Shown in pieces: positions 34,543-43,659 of a stretch of 64,000 nucleotides of DNA. The stretch lies in contig NZ_AZUI01000001.1 in assembly GCF_000526995.1 (NCBI RefSeq), forward strand, positions 4,258,001-4,322,000, in the 5' to 3' direction. Positions within the stretch are counted from its first letter, which is position 1. The number at the start of each line of letters is the position of its first letter. The notes beneath the pieces are model-generated. The model searched no databases and was not told where the DNA came from. It worked only from the letters and a program-made list of their open reading frames with translations. The stretch comes from Lacrimispora indolis DSM 755 (GTDB taxonomy: Bacteria; Bacillota; Clostridia; Lachnospirales; Lachnospiraceae). Made by a program: the position numbers and the translations under genes.

Positions 34543-35481
34543 ATGGGAGCAATTGGATTTTCAGCGGTCATTATTATATTAATTGTTATTCTGGCATTAT
34601 TGTCATCTTGTATCAGGATCGTTCCCCAGGCACAGGCCCTGGTTGTAGAGCGTTTGGGAGCGTTTTTGGAAACATGGTCCGTGGGTGTTCATATTAAGAT
34701 GCCTCTCCTTGACCGGGTGGCTAAAAGAGTCAATTTAAAAGAGCAGGTGGCGGATTTCCCGCCTCAGCCGGTTATCACCAAGGATAACGTTACCATGAGA
34801 ATCGATACGGTCGTATTTTTCCAGATTACAGACCCGAAGCTTTATGCTTACGGTGTGGAAAATCCCATCATGGCTATTGAGAATCTGACGGCTACGACCC
34901 TGCGTAATATCATCGGTGATTTAGAGCTGGATCAGACACTGACCTCAAGAGAGACGATCAACGCGAAGATGAGAGAGACCCTTGATATTGCCACTGACCC
35001 GTGGGGAATCAAGGTAAACCGTGTAGAGCTTAAGAACATCATGCCTCCGGCAGCGATTCAGGATGCCATGGAGAAGCAGATGAAGGCAGAGCGTGAGCGC
35101 CGTGAAGCCATCTTAAGGGCGGAAGGAGAGAAGAAATCCACCGTTCTTGTGGCAGAAGGAAAGAAAGAATCCGCCATTCTTGACGCGGAAGCTGAAAAGC
35201 AGGCGGCAATCCTTCGCGCAGAGGCAGAGAAAGAAAAACGGATCCGTGAGGCAGAAGGCCAGGCGGAAGCAATCTTAAAGATTCAGCAGGCCAATGCGGA
35301 TGGAATCCGTATGATCAAGGAAGCCGGTGCGGACCATTCGGTTTTAGTTATTAAGAGCCTGGAGGCATTTAAGGCGGTTGCTGACGGCAAGGCGACCAAG
35401 ATTATTATTCCTTCCGAGATTCAGAGTATGGCCGGGCTGGTTTCTTCCATTACGGAGATCTCCAAGAATCCGGAGGAATAA
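34543..35481 (+). CDS. SPFH/stomatin-prohibitin family protein (QmcA-like)
   Basis: 312 aa from ATG 34543 (AGGAGG upstream). One N-terminal membrane helix, the SPFH domain (residues ~22-190: IVPQAQALVVERLGAFLETW, DNVTMRIDTVVFFQITDP, LRNIIGDLELDQTLTSRE) and an Ala/Glu/Lys-rich coiled coil (~190-270) for oligomerisation. It probably forms ring- or raft-like assemblies in the membrane with the NfeD protein. Confidence 0.93.
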   Translation: MGAIGFSAVIIILIVILALLSSCIRIVPQAQALVVERLGAFLETWSVGVHIKMPLLDRVAKRVNLKEQVADFPPQPVITKDNVTMRIDTVVFFQITDPKLYAYGVENPIMAIENLTATTLRNIIGDLELDQTLTSRETINAKMRETLDIATDPWGIKVNRVELKNIMPPAAIQDAMEKQMKAERERREAILRAEGEKKSTVLVAEGKKESAILDAEAEKQAAILRAEAEKEKRIREAEGQAEAILKIQQANADGIRMIKEAGADHSVLVIKSLEAFKAVADGKATKIIIPSEIQSMAGLVSSITEISKNPEE

Positions 35482-35503
35482 TTTCCTTAAGCTATCAATA
35501 TAC

Positions 35504-35539
35504 CGCAGCAGGGGGCAGATGCCCTCTTGCTGCGTTTTT
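35504..35539 (+). terminator. Terminator after SPFH gene
   Basis: CGCAGCA (35504-35510) and TGCTGCG (35528-35534) with inner GGG/CCC pairs, followed by T5. Confidence 0.8.
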
Positions 35540-35550
35540 GGCATAATTTA

Positions 35551-35616
35551 AACGCAGGCTGCGAGGTAGCCTGCGTTAATGAGCAAGTAGCAAAGCGGAT
35601 TGCGAATGTCCGCTTT
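35551..35616. repeat. Tandem hairpins in intergenic leader of patatin gene
   Basis: AACGCAGGC/GCCTGCGTT (35551-35577) and AAAGCGGA/TCCGCTTT (35593-35616). The stretch ATTGC-N-AATGTCCGCTTT within the second hairpin recurs at 42533-42550 upstream of queH. Confidence 0.5.
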
Positions 35617-35647
35617 ACTCCCCATGAATCAGGCTTAGGAGGGGCTT

Positions 35648-36820
35648 ATGGAACTGAAACTGGATTTAAACAGGGAGTATGGACTGGTGCTGGAAGGCGG
35701 AGGTGCCAAGGGGGCTTATCAGATCGGCGCATGGAAGGCTCTAAGAGAGGCTGGGGTAAAGATCAAGGGAGTTGCAGGTGTTTCCGTTGGATCTTTAAAC
35801 GGGGCTCTCATTTGCATGGATGATCTGGAACGGGCGGAAAAGATATGGAAGAACATTGAGTATTCCCGGGTCATGGCGGTAAACGATGAGACCATAAAGG
35901 CGTTAAGGGAAAGGGATTTTAAGTCCTTAAATCTTCAGGAGCTGATAAGCAGCGGATTCCAGATCTTAAAGGATGGAGGGTTTGACATCACTCCTTTAAG
36001 AAATCTCATTGAAGAAGTGGTGGGAGATGAGGAAAAGATCAGAAACTCGGACAGAGAGCTTTATACCGTAACCTATTCGGTTTCTGACAGGAAAGAACTG
36101 GCTGAGGACATCAGAAACAGCGAAGCAGGAACCATCAAGGATATGCTACTTGCCAGTGCCTATTTTCTGGCTTTTAAAAATGAGAAGCTGGGAGGAAAGC
36201 GGTATATGGATGGAGGAGGAGTCAACAATGTTCCCATTAACGTGCTCCTGGATCACGGATATGAAGATATTATTGTGCTCCGCATCTACGGCCTTGGTCT
36301 TGATAAAGAGCGGGTCACGGAGATCCCGGAAGGGATCCGGGTTTACCACATCGCTCCAAGGCAGGATCTTGGGGGAATCCTGGAGTTTGATAAAAAACAG
36401 GCCAGAAAAAACATGACCTTGGGATATTTTGATGCAAAAAGGTTCTTATATGGCCTTTGCGGGCGTATTTATTATATTGATGCACCTAATACGGAACCTT
36501 ATTACTTCGATAAAATGATGTCGGAACTTGAGTTTTTTAAAATATATATGCAGGACACATTAAATGAGGAGGGGATGGCGGCTCTGACGGGATACCGGGC
36601 ATTTACGGAAAGGCTGTTTCCCAGGCTGGCAGGGGAGTTTAAGCTGAAGGAGGACTGGGATTACAAGGATATGTACCTGGGACTTTTGGAGGATATGGCA
36701 AAGCGCCTAAAGGTCAAACGCTTTCAAATATACACGGTGGATGAGCTGATGGGAGAGATCAGAAAGAAGTTCCGGTCCCTTGACAAGGGAAAGCCGTTAC
36801 AGCAGGATGATAAGAAATAA
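35648..36820 (+). CDS. Patatin-like phospholipase
   Basis: 390 aa. The Ser-Asp dyad motifs are clear: oxyanion GGGAKGAYQIG (residues ~16-26), nucleophile GVSVGSLNG and YMDGGGVNNVPI with the DGG catalytic Asp. No signal peptide, so it is a cytoplasmic lipid acyl hydrolase. The C-terminal ~150 residues are poorly conserved. AGGAGGGG precedes the ATG. Confidence 0.9.
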   Translation: MELKLDLNREYGLVLEGGGAKGAYQIGAWKALREAGVKIKGVAGVSVGSLNGALICMDDLERAEKIWKNIEYSRVMAVNDETIKALRERDFKSLNLQELISSGFQILKDGGFDITPLRNLIEEVVGDEEKIRNSDRELYTVTYSVSDRKELAEDIRNSEAGTIKDMLLASAYFLAFKNEKLGGKRYMDGGGVNNVPINVLLDHGYEDIIVLRIYGLGLDKERVTEIPEGIRVYHIAPRQDLGGILEFDKKQARKNMTLGYFDAKRFLYGLCGRIYYIDAPNTEPYYFDKMMSELEFFKIYMQDTLNEEGMAALTGYRAFTERLFPRLAGEFKLKEDWDYKDMYLGLLEDMAKRLKVKRFQIYTVDELMGEIRKKFRSLDKGKPLQQDDKK

Positions 36821-36828
36821 AAAAAGTA

Positions 36829-36857
36829 TTGCATAACTATACGTAATATACTATAAT
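36829..36857 (+). promoter_or_regulatory. Predicted promoter of ornithine carbamoyltransferase
   Basis: TTGCAT (36829-36834), 17-bp spacer, TATAAT (36852-36857). Confidence 0.75.
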
Positions 36858-36859
36858 AA

Positions 36860-36873
36860 TGTATAAAAATACA
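36860..36873 (+). promoter_or_regulatory. ARG-box-like palindrome at the otc start site
   Basis: TGTAT-AAAA-ATACA is a perfect palindrome that differs from the core ArgR operator form TGAAT-WWWW-ATTCA by one symmetric change per half. It sits directly after the -10, around the expected transcription start, where ArgR would repress. Confidence 0.5.
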
Positions 36874-36896
36874 ACCAGAAAAGCGGAGGATGCAAT

Positions 36897-37832
36897 ATGA
36901 ACTTAAAAGGAAGAAATTTTATCACATTAAAGGATTACTCACCGGAAGAAATCGGATACTTGCTGGACTTAGCTGCCAGCTTAAAAGCCAAGAAAAAACA
37001 GGGGATCACAGGAACTTCCCTGAAAGGAAAAAATATTGCCCTTATTTTTGAAAAGCCATCCACCCGCACCAGATGTTCCTTTGTGGTTGCTGCAGTGGAT
37101 GAGGGCGCCCACCCGGAGTATCTGGGTAAAGATGATATCCAGCTGGGACACAAGGAAAGCGTGGAAGATACGGCAAGAGTTTTGGGAAGGGTATTTGACG
37201 GGATCGAATTCCGCGGATTCAAGCATAAGACCGTGGAAGACTTGGCAAAATATGCAGGTGTTCCGGTATGGAACGGACTGACCGATGATTATCATCCGAC
37301 ACAGATCCTGGCAGATCTTCTCACCATGAAAGAACATTTCGGTTATCTGAAAGGACTTCGTTTCGTATATGCAGGGGATGGACGCAATAACATGGCCAAC
37401 AGCCTGATGATCGGAATGAGCAAAATGGGCGTTCATTTTACCATCCTGGCACCTAAGAGCCTGTGGCCCAGGGAGGACCTGGTGGAATTATGCCAGGGTT
37501 ATGCAAAGGAAAGCGGAAGTACCATCACGCTCACAGAGGATACGGATGCGGTTAAGGCTGCTGATACCATTTACACCGACGTGTGGTGTTCCATGGGAGA
37601 AGAGGACAAGGCTGCCCAGCGAATTGCTCTTTTAAAGCCTTATCAGGTAAATAAGGAGCTGATGGAAAAAACAGGTAAAGACACTACCATATTCATGCAC
37701 TGCCTGCCGGCTGTCAAAGGGAATGAAGTGACAGAGGAGGTTTTTGAATCCGGTGCATCTGTGGTATTTGACGAAGCAGAAAACAGAATGCATACCATTA
37801 AGGCGGTAATGGTGGCAACGTTAGGAGAGTAG
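36897..37832 (+). CDS. argF: Ornithine carbamoyltransferase
   Basis: 311 aa. Carbamoyl-phosphate motif STRTR ([11 protein letters not shown]), [11 protein letters not shown], and the ornithine-binding HCLP (MHCLPAVKG) are all present. It makes citrulline from ornithine and carbamoyl phosphate. Gene symbol argF or arcB depends on pathway direction; the ARG-like box upstream favours a biosynthetic, ArgR-controlled role. GCGGAGGATGCAAT gives a strong ribosome site. Confidence 0.95.
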   Translation: MNLKGRNFITLKDYSPEEIGYLLDLAASLKAKKKQGITGTSLKGKNIALIFEKPSTRTRCSFVVAAVDEGAHPEYLGKDDIQLGHKESVEDTARVLGRVFDGIEFRGFKHKTVEDLAKYAGVPVWNGLTDDYHPTQILADLLTMKEHFGYLKGLRFVYAGDGRNNMANSLMIGMSKMGVHFTILAPKSLWPREDLVELCQGYAKESGSTITLTEDTDAVKAADTIYTDVWCSMGEEDKAAQRIALLKPYQVNKELMEKTGKDTTIFMHCLPAVKGNEVTEEVFESGASVVFDEAENRMHTIKAVMVATLGE

Positions 37833-37835
37833 AAC

Positions 37836-38144
37836 ATGTATATACAGGAACGAGGAAGAAGTTTGAGAAATGCTTCCATGGTGGTGGATATCCTCCATAT
37901 TGTGGTGGGAATCCTGATCGTAGTGCTGGCAGTCATATCATTTTTAAGTCCGGAAGACCATATGCTTTTGTTTCCGGCAATATTTTTCCTGGCCGGCGCG
38001 CTTAACCTGGTCAACGGAGTCTATAAAATCAGGCTCAGCGGAAGGGAAAAAAAGAAGAAGGCAGCGGGTATGGCGGTCCTTCTGTTCGGGATCCTTTTAA
38101 CCGTCCTTACCGTGATCAGTGCGGTGAGCGTCTGGTGGGGGTGA
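37836..38144 (+). CDS. Small three-helix membrane protein, unknown
   Basis: 102 aa with three hydrophobic segments (residues ~15-37, 45-62, 80-100) separated by a basic loop (SGREKKKKAAG). It resembles uncharacterised HdeD/DUF308-like proteins but the assignment is uncertain. It starts 3 bp after the argF stop and overlaps birA by one nt, so it is part of a tightly packed run. Confidence 0.75.
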   Translation: MYIQERGRSLRNASMVVDILHIVVGILIVVLAVISFLSPEDHMLLFPAIFFLAGALNLVNGVYKIRLSGREKKKKAAGMAVLLFGILLTVLTVISAVSVWWG

Positions 38145-39127
38145 TGTCGTTGAAAACAGAGATCCTGAAGCTGCTTAAAGAAAGCGACGGCTACTTATCC
38201 GGGCAGGAGCTGTGCCAACGCTTCGGCGTTTCCAGGACTGCAATCTGGAAAGCCATTCGTCAGCTTGAAGAAGAAGGGTATGAAATTGAGGCGGTTAGAA
38301 ATAAAGGGTACCATTTCATCGGTTCTTGTGATATAATGACGAAAACAGAGATAGAAAGCTGCATTAAAGGAACATTCGGCAGGAAGGTGGAATACCACGA
38401 GGCCATTGATTCCACCAATGTAAGAGCCAGGCGTCTGGCAGAGGAAGGAGCATCCAGTGGAACGTTAGTTGTGTCGGACTGCCAGAATGCAGGCAGGGGC
38501 AGAAGAGGGCGTACCTGGGTATCCCCTTCCGGAAAGAATATATTTATGAGCCTGATCTTAAGGCCGGACATTCTTCCTTCCTCGGCTTCCATGATAACGC
38601 TGGTGGCGGCCCTGGCGGTTTATGACGGGATAAAGAACGTGACAGGTCTTGCTGCAGGCATCAAGTGGCCTAACGACATTGTGGCAAACGGGAAAAAACT
38701 GTGCGGTATTTTGACGGAAATGAGCGCTGAACTGGAAGGGATCCACTATGTGGTAGTAGGGATCGGTATCAATGTCAATATGGAGGAATTTCCTGATGAG
38801 GTCAATCGGACGGCTACCTCCCTGCTCCTGGAAACAGGGGGAAAAGTGGGAAGAAGCAGGCTGATTGCCGCTATTATGGAGGCTTTTGAACAATATTATG
38901 AAGAATTTATCAGCCAGGGTGATTTATCCGGGCTGATAAGTGTCTATAATAAACATATGGCCAATGCAGGAAAAGAAGTGAAAGTCCTGGATAAGTCAGG
39001 TGATTATATTGGCAAGGCTCTGGGAATTAATGAAAAAGGAGAGCTTCTTGTGGAAGTGGAACCGGGAGAGGTAAGACATGTGATTTCTGGAGAGGTATCT
39101 GTCCGGGGAATCTATGGATATGTGTGA
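38144..39127 (+). CDS. birA: Biotin-[acetyl-CoA-carboxylase] ligase and biotin repressor
   Basis: 327 aa from ATG 38144. The N-terminal HTH_11 (LSGQELCQRFGVSRTAIWKAIRQLEEEGY) makes it the bifunctional repressor type. The ligase core carries GRGRRGRTWVSPSGKN for biotinyl-AMP, GIKWPNDIVANGKKLCGIL, and a C-terminal SH3-like domain. It attaches biotin to carboxylase carriers and likely regulates biotin genes elsewhere; no bio gene is in the window. Confidence 0.95.
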   Translation: MSLKTEILKLLKESDGYLSGQELCQRFGVSRTAIWKAIRQLEEEGYEIEAVRNKGYHFIGSCDIMTKTEIESCIKGTFGRKVEYHEAIDSTNVRARRLAEEGASSGTLVVSDCQNAGRGRRGRTWVSPSGKNIFMSLILRPDILPSSASMITLVAALAVYDGIKNVTGLAAGIKWPNDIVANGKKLCGILTEMSAELEGIHYVVVGIGINVNMEEFPDEVNRTATSLLLETGGKVGRSRLIAAIMEAFEQYYEEFISQGDLSGLISVYNKHMANAGKEVKVLDKSGDYIGKALGINEKGELLVEVEPGEVRHVISGEVSVRGIYGYV

Positions 39128-40224
39128 TGAAGAACCATTCGCTTTACGATAAGTTACAGGCTTTAGAGCCAAAGGAAAAAGAACTGGATATAAGTGAGCG
39201 CTTAAGAGCCATGGAGCGCCCTCTTTTATCCTGGTACGGAGAGCACGCCAGGGCGTTACCCTGGCGGGACCGTCCGGAACCATACCGGGTGTGGATATCG
39301 GAGATCATGCTCCAGCAGACAAGAGTGGAGGCTGTAAAGCCTTATTTTGAGCATTTTATGGAGGCCTTGCCCGGAATCCGGGATCTGGCAGCAGTATCGG
39401 AAGACCGGTTGCTCAAACTCTGGGAAGGCCTGGGCTATTACAGCAGGGCAAAAAATTTAAAGAGAACAGCAGAGCTTCTTGTAGAGCAGTACGGCGGAGA
39501 GCTTCCGGCGTCCTACGAGGAGCTTAAAAAGCTTCCGGGGATCGGGTCCTATACCGCAGGGGCTATTTGCTCCATAGCCTTTGGAATCCCTGTTCCTGCA
39601 GTGGATGGCAATGTGTTACGGGTGGTTTCCAGGGTGACGGGCAGCAGGGAAGATATTTTAAAGCAGCAGGTCAAACGCCGTATGGAAGAAGACTTAAGGG
39701 CCGTCATGCCGGAAGGAGCAGCCAGTGCTTATAACCAGGGGCTTATTGAGATCGGAGCGATTGTCTGTGTGCCCAATGGGCAGCCCCTGTGCGGACAATG
39801 TCCCCTGGCTTCCATCTGCGTTGCCAGGAAAAAGGGGCTTACCGGTGAGATTCCGGTGAAAACACCTAAAAAGGCCCGCAGGGCAGAGGATAAGACGGTG
39901 ATGCTTCTGTGGCAGAATGGGCGGATCGCCATTCGTAAGCGGGAAGACACCGGGCTTTTGGCTTCTCTTTACGAGTTCCCCAATATGGAGGGACACTTGG
40001 AAGAGGCGGCGCTGCTCACCCGGCTGGGAGTGAAGACAGCTGTAATAACATCCCTTCCTGCCGCAAAGCATGTGTTCAGCCATGTGGAATGGCATATGAT
40101 AGGATTTCGCGTTGAACTTGAAGAACGGCCGGCCGGAGACTTTTTGTGGGTCACTGTAGAGGACTTAAAGAAAAATTATTCCCTGCCAGGTGCATTTAAA
40201 GCGTATACAAAATTGATCAGGTGA
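39127..40224 (+). CDS. mutY: A/G-specific adenine glycosylase
   Basis: 365 aa, start ATG 39127 overlapping the birA stop by one nt. HhH-GPD core: SEIMLQQTRVEAV, LKKLPGIGSYTAGAICSIAFG, VDGNVLRVVSR with the catalytic Asp. The [4Fe-4S] ligands are CVPNGQPLCGQCPLASIC (C-x7-C-x2-C-x5-C; one residue longer than the E. coli loop). The C-terminal NUDIX-like domain recognises 8-oxoG. It removes A opposite 8-oxoG. Confidence 0.96.
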   Translation: MKNHSLYDKLQALEPKEKELDISERLRAMERPLLSWYGEHARALPWRDRPEPYRVWISEIMLQQTRVEAVKPYFEHFMEALPGIRDLAAVSEDRLLKLWEGLGYYSRAKNLKRTAELLVEQYGGELPASYEELKKLPGIGSYTAGAICSIAFGIPVPAVDGNVLRVVSRVTGSREDILKQQVKRRMEEDLRAVMPEGAASAYNQGLIEIGAIVCVPNGQPLCGQCPLASICVARKKGLTGEIPVKTPKKARRAEDKTVMLLWQNGRIAIRKREDTGLLASLYEFPNMEGHLEEAALLTRLGVKTAVITSLPAAKHVFSHVEWHMIGFRVELEERPAGDFLWVTVEDLKKNYSLPGAFKAYTKLIR

Positions 40225-40228
40225 TATA

Positions 40229-41131
40229 ATGAAAAAGATTCTTTTTATATTTAATCCCCGTTCAGGGAAAGCTCAGATCAGGAATAAGCTGATGGATATC
40301 CTGGATATTTTTACAAAGGCAGGTTATGAACTGTCGGTCCATGTAACCCAGCGGTGCGGCGATGCAATGGAAGCTGCTGCGGCGTATGGAGGCAGCGCTG
40401 ATCTGGTGGTGTGCAGCGGTGGAGACGGGACCTTAAATGAAACCATAAGCGGTCTTATGAAATTGGACCATTTCCCGGATTTAGGGTATATTCCCGCCGG
40501 TTCCACCAATGATTTTGCTTCCAGCTTAAAAATTTCCAAAAATATGGTAAGGGCAGCTGAATCGGCGGTTTACGGCGAACCCTTTCCCATTGATATCGGC
40601 TGTTTCTGCGAGGACAGGCATTTTGTATATATTGCAGCTTTCGGAGCTTTTACAGAGGTATCCTATTTAACTCCTCAGGATAAGAAGAATGTTCTGGGGC
40701 ATCAGGCCTATATGCTGGAAGGCATGAAGAGCCTGGCTTCCATAAAGTCCTACGTGATGCGGGTTGAGTGTGAGGAACTGACTCTGGAAGGTGAGTTTAT
40801 TTTCGGCATGATAACCAACACCATAAGCGTGGGAGGTTTTAAAGGGCTTGTGGCACAGGATGTAGCTCTTGACGACGGTGAGTTTGAAGTGCTGTTAATC
40901 CGAACGCCCAAGACGCCACTGGATCTGACCAACATCATTAACTACATGTTTCTGAAGGAAGAACCTAACGAATACGTCCATAAATTTCGGACAAGGTCTT
41001 TGAGAGTTCTCTCGGAAGAGCCTATTGACTGGGTATTAGATGGAGAATTCGGCGGGACCAGGAGGGAAGTTAATATCATAAATTTAAAGAAACAAATCCG
41101 GATTATGAGAAAAGTGACGAAAAAACAATAA
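40229..41131 (+). CDS. Diacylglycerol kinase-family lipid kinase (YegS/DgkB-like)
   Basis: 300 aa. Nucleotide-binding motifs are FNPRSGKAQIR, CSGGDGTLNETI and IPAGSTNDFASSL, followed by the beta-rich C-terminal domain with VGGFKGLVAQDVALDDGEFEV. It phosphorylates diacylglycerol or a related lipid, recycling it in phospholipid and lipoteichoic acid turnover. The start lies 4 nt after mutY. Confidence 0.93.
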   Translation: MKKILFIFNPRSGKAQIRNKLMDILDIFTKAGYELSVHVTQRCGDAMEAAAAYGGSADLVVCSGGDGTLNETISGLMKLDHFPDLGYIPAGSTNDFASSLKISKNMVRAAESAVYGEPFPIDIGCFCEDRHFVYIAAFGAFTEVSYLTPQDKKNVLGHQAYMLEGMKSLASIKSYVMRVECEELTLEGEFIFGMITNTISVGGFKGLVAQDVALDDGEFEVLLIRTPKTPLDLTNIINYMFLKEEPNEYVHKFRTRSLRVLSEEPIDWVLDGEFGGTRREVNIINLKKQIRIMRKVTKKQ

Positions 41132-41155
41132 AGCTGTTTTTTTGGAAGAAATATG

Positions 41156-41184
41156 TTGAAATATGTATTCCGGTAGTATATAAT
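41156..41184 (+). promoter_or_regulatory. Predicted sigma-A promoter of rpoD
   Basis: TTGAAA (41156-41161), 17-bp spacer, TATAAT (41179-41184), 51 bp before the GTG start. Confidence 0.8.
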
Positions 41185-41235
41185 GAAAAGTTGTGTGAGC
41201 TTTATGTATACCTCTTAGCGAAAGGACGTTATTAA

Positions 41236-42378
41236 GTGGAAAAGGATAATTTTTTAGATAAGCTGGGAAAACTTGTCGAACTTGCAAAAACGAAGCACAA
41301 TGCTTTGGATGTAACGGAGATTAATAACTTCTTTATGGGGGAAGAACTGACAACCGAGCAAATGGATCAGATTTATACGTACCTGGAGAATCGCGGCGTA
41401 GACGTGATTCCGGTCATTGATGATTCCGTTTTAACTGATGATGCGCTCATGTCAGACGACCTGCTTTTAGATGATGATCTTGATGACAGCTTTATAAAGG
41501 ATGTAGATGAGGAAGATATAGATCTTGACGCCATTGACTTATTGGAGGGCATTGGAACGGAAGATCCTGTCCGCATGTACTTAAAGGAAATTGGCACGGT
41601 ACCACTTTTGAACGCAGAGGAAGAACTGCGCCTTGCTAAGAGAAAAGCGGATGGTGATGATGATGCCAAAGAGCGCTTGATCGAAGCAAATCTGCGCCTT
41701 GTAGTCAGCATTGCAAAGCGCTACACAGGCCGCGGCATGAGTTTCCTTGATCTGGTTCAGGAAGGGAATTTAGGCCTTATTAAAGGTGTTGAAAAATTTG
41801 ATTATACAAAAGGGTATAAATTAAGTACATATGCTACTTGGTGGATACGGCAGTCTGTAACCAGAGCTCTTGCAGATCAGGCCAGAACAATCCGTGTGCC
41901 TGTGCATATGGTTGAAACGATTAATAAAATGTCCAAGATGCAGAGAAAACTGACCCTTGAGCTTGGATACGAGCCGTCTGTGATTGAGCTGGCAGAAGCC
42001 CTTGACATGTCTGAGGACAAGGTCATGGAAATCATGCAGATAGCCAGAGAACCTGCATCCCTTGAAACGCCCATTGGTGAAGAGGATGATTCCAATTTGG
42101 GAGACTTTGTGGCCGATAACAATGTGGTGACTCCGGAAGGCAATGTGGAGTCCGTTATGCTGAGAGAACATATTGATGCTCTGCTTGGAGATTTAAAAGA
42201 GAGGGAGCGTCAGGTGATCGTGCTCAGGTTCGGACTGGAGGATGGCCATCCCCGAACACTGGAAGAAGTGGGAAAAGAGTTCAATGTTACCCGTGAGCGT
42301 ATCAGGCAGATAGAAGCAAAAGCCCTTAGAAAGCTTAGAAATCCTGTCCGCAGCAAACGGATCAGGGATTTCCTATAG
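41236..42378 (+). CDS. rpoD: RNA polymerase primary sigma factor RpoD/SigA
   Basis: 380 aa, the length of Firmicutes SigA. The acidic region 1.1 is followed by region 1.2 ([16 protein letters not shown]), region 2 ([39 protein letters not shown]), region 3 and region 4.2 helix-turn-helix ([20 protein letters not shown]). GTG start with AAAGGACG upstream. In many Firmicutes it follows dnaG; here the upstream gene is a lipid kinase and rpoD has its own promoter. Confidence 0.97.
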   Translation: MEKDNFLDKLGKLVELAKTKHNALDVTEINNFFMGEELTTEQMDQIYTYLENRGVDVIPVIDDSVLTDDALMSDDLLLDDDLDDSFIKDVDEEDIDLDAIDLLEGIGTEDPVRMYLKEIGTVPLLNAEEELRLAKRKADGDDDAKERLIEANLRLVVSIAKRYTGRGMSFLDLVQEGNLGLIKGVEKFDYTKGYKLSTYATWWIRQSVTRALADQARTIRVPVHMVETINKMSKMQRKLTLELGYEPSVIELAEALDMSEDKVMEIMQIAREPASLETPIGEEDDSNLGDFVADNNVVTPEGNVESVMLREHIDALLGDLKERERQVIVLRFGLEDGHPRTLEEVGKEFNVTRERIRQIEAKALRKLRNPVRSKRIRDFL

Positions 42379-42386
42379 GAAACAGG

Positions 42387-42417
42387 AGGCGTGGCAGGCT
42401 ACTGCAGACGCCTTTTT
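42387..42417 (+). terminator. rpoD terminator
   Basis: AGGCGT (42387-42392) and ACGCCT (42408-42413) with inner GCAG/CTGC pairs, then T5. Confidence 0.85.
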
Positions 42418-42419
42418 GT

Positions 42420-42571
42420 GATTGGAACGCAGCAGGCTGCATTCATGCCCGGTGAAGCGGGGCAAGGCCTCCCCGGCACTGTCGGGGACGCTGTGAGCAG
42501 GCAGCAGAACGGAGGGGCTGACCCTTGGTCATTGCCAATGTCCGCTTTGCAATAGCAGGGAAGGAGCTACC
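42420..42571. other. GC-rich intergenic leader before queH
   Basis: Roughly 150 bp with several GC-rich inverted repeats (for example CGGGG/CCCCG near 42457-42474) and the element ATTGCCAATGTCCGCTTT (42533-42550) shared with the patatin leader at 35600-35616. No ORF or known riboswitch recognised. Confidence 0.4.
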
Positions 42572-43207
42572 ATGAACCAGAGGAATTATCAGAAGGAATT
42601 GGATCAGGTCATTGCAGGATTGGAGGAAGAGGGAAAGGTCCCCAGACTGCTTTTGCACAGTTGCTGTGCGCCGTGCAGCAGCTATGTGCTGGAATATTTG
42701 TCCCGCTATTTTGAAATAACCGTGTATTTCTATAATCCCAATATATACCCGCCGGAGGAATACAAAAGGCGGGTAAAAGAGCAGGAAAGGCTCATTTCGT
42801 CCATGCATTTTATCCATCCCGTTACCATGGAAACAGGGGCCTATGAGCCGGATGAATTTTACCGGATGGCAAGAGGCCTGGAACATGAACCGGAAGGCGG
42901 AAACAGGTGCTTTAAATGCTATGAGCTTCGCCTTCAGGAGGCGGCAAAGGTTGCTCAGGCCGGACGTTTTGACTACTTTACTACCACTCTCTCCATAAGC
43001 CCTTTAAAGAATGCAGGCAAGCTCAATGAGATCGGAGAGAAGCTGGCCAGGGAGTACCGGGTTGCTTATCTGCCTTCTGATTTTAAGAAAAAGAACGGAT
43101 ATAAGCGGTCTGTAGAGCTTTCTGGAGAGTACGGCCTTTACCGGCAGGATTACTGCGGCTGTGTCTATTCCCAGAAGGAAAGACAGGCTCTTTCCAAGAC
43201 CTCCTAG
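42572..43207 (+). CDS. queH: Epoxyqueuosine reductase QueH
   Basis: 211 aa. Conserved Cys pairs of the QueH (DUF208) family: HSCCAPCSSYVLEYL near the N-terminus, NRCFKCYELRL in the middle and YCGCVYSQKER at the end. They bind an Fe-S cluster and a second metal. It catalyses the last step of queuosine synthesis in tRNA, replacing QueG in anaerobes. AAGGAGCTACC precedes the ATG. Confidence 0.94.
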   Translation: MNQRNYQKELDQVIAGLEEEGKVPRLLLHSCCAPCSSYVLEYLSRYFEITVYFYNPNIYPPEEYKRRVKEQERLISSMHFIHPVTMETGAYEPDEFYRMARGLEHEPEGGNRCFKCYELRLQEAAKVAQAGRFDYFTTTLSISPLKNAGKLNEIGEKLAREYRVAYLPSDFKKKNGYKRSVELSGEYGLYRQDYCGCVYSQKERQALSKTS

Positions 43208-43253
43208 GCAGGATATTTCCTTTGGAAAATATGCAAAAGACATATGGTTTGTC

Positions 43254-43282
43254 TTGACACAAATTGGATATTGTAATAGAAT
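43254..43282 (+). promoter_or_regulatory. Predicted promoter of HPr gene
   Basis: Consensus TTGACA (43254-43259), 17-bp spacer, TAGAAT (43277-43282). Confidence 0.8.
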
Positions 43283-43328
43283 TAACTGCAAGGAGTATAA
43301 AAAAATTGAGGATAAAGGAGAAAATCTT

Positions 43329-43595
43329 ATGTTATCAAAAACACTGACCGTAGTAAATCCATCCGGACTTCATTTAAGACCAGCAGGGGTGCTGTCACAA
43401 ACAGCTATGAAATTTAAATCCGATGTAATCATCGAGCACGGAGAGAAGAGGATCGTGGCTAAAAGCGTGTTAAACGTTATGGCAGCCGGAATTAAGTGCG
43501 GAACAGAGATCAAATTGATCTGTGACGGCGAAGATGAGGCAGCTGCAATGAAGACCATGACAGAAGCAATTGAAAGCGGTCTTGGAGAGATGTAA
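43329..43595 (+). CDS. ptsH: Phosphocarrier protein HPr
   Basis: 88 aa from ATG 43329 with AAAGGAG upstream; the frame is open further upstream but family length and the ribosome site fix the start. His15 (PSGLHLRPAG) is the phosphorelay residue and Ser46 (KSVLNVMAAG) the HPr-kinase regulatory site, so it is a catabolite-control-competent Gram-positive HPr. It supplies phosphate to the mannose-type PTS in this window. ptsI is not adjacent. Confidence 0.96.
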   Translation: MLSKTLTVVNPSGLHLRPAGVLSQTAMKFKSDVIIEHGEKRIVAKSVLNVMAAGIKCGTEIKLICDGEDEAAAMKTMTEAIESGLGEM

Positions 43596-43628
43596 TTTCG
43601 TTTTTTATTTATGAAAGAAAATTGTATA

Positions 43629-43659
43629 AGCCCTGGGAAGATGATTCCCAGGGCTTTTT
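43629..43659 (+). terminator. ptsH terminator
   Basis: Perfect 11-bp stem AGCCCTGGGAA/TTCCCAGGGCT (43629-43639, 43645-43655) followed by T5. Confidence 0.92.

Noticed and set aside
41236..42378. Alternative sigma factor
   Set aside because: The protein has a full region 1.1-4.2 layout and the near-invariant primary-sigma region 2 sequence, so it is RpoD despite lacking dnaG upstream.
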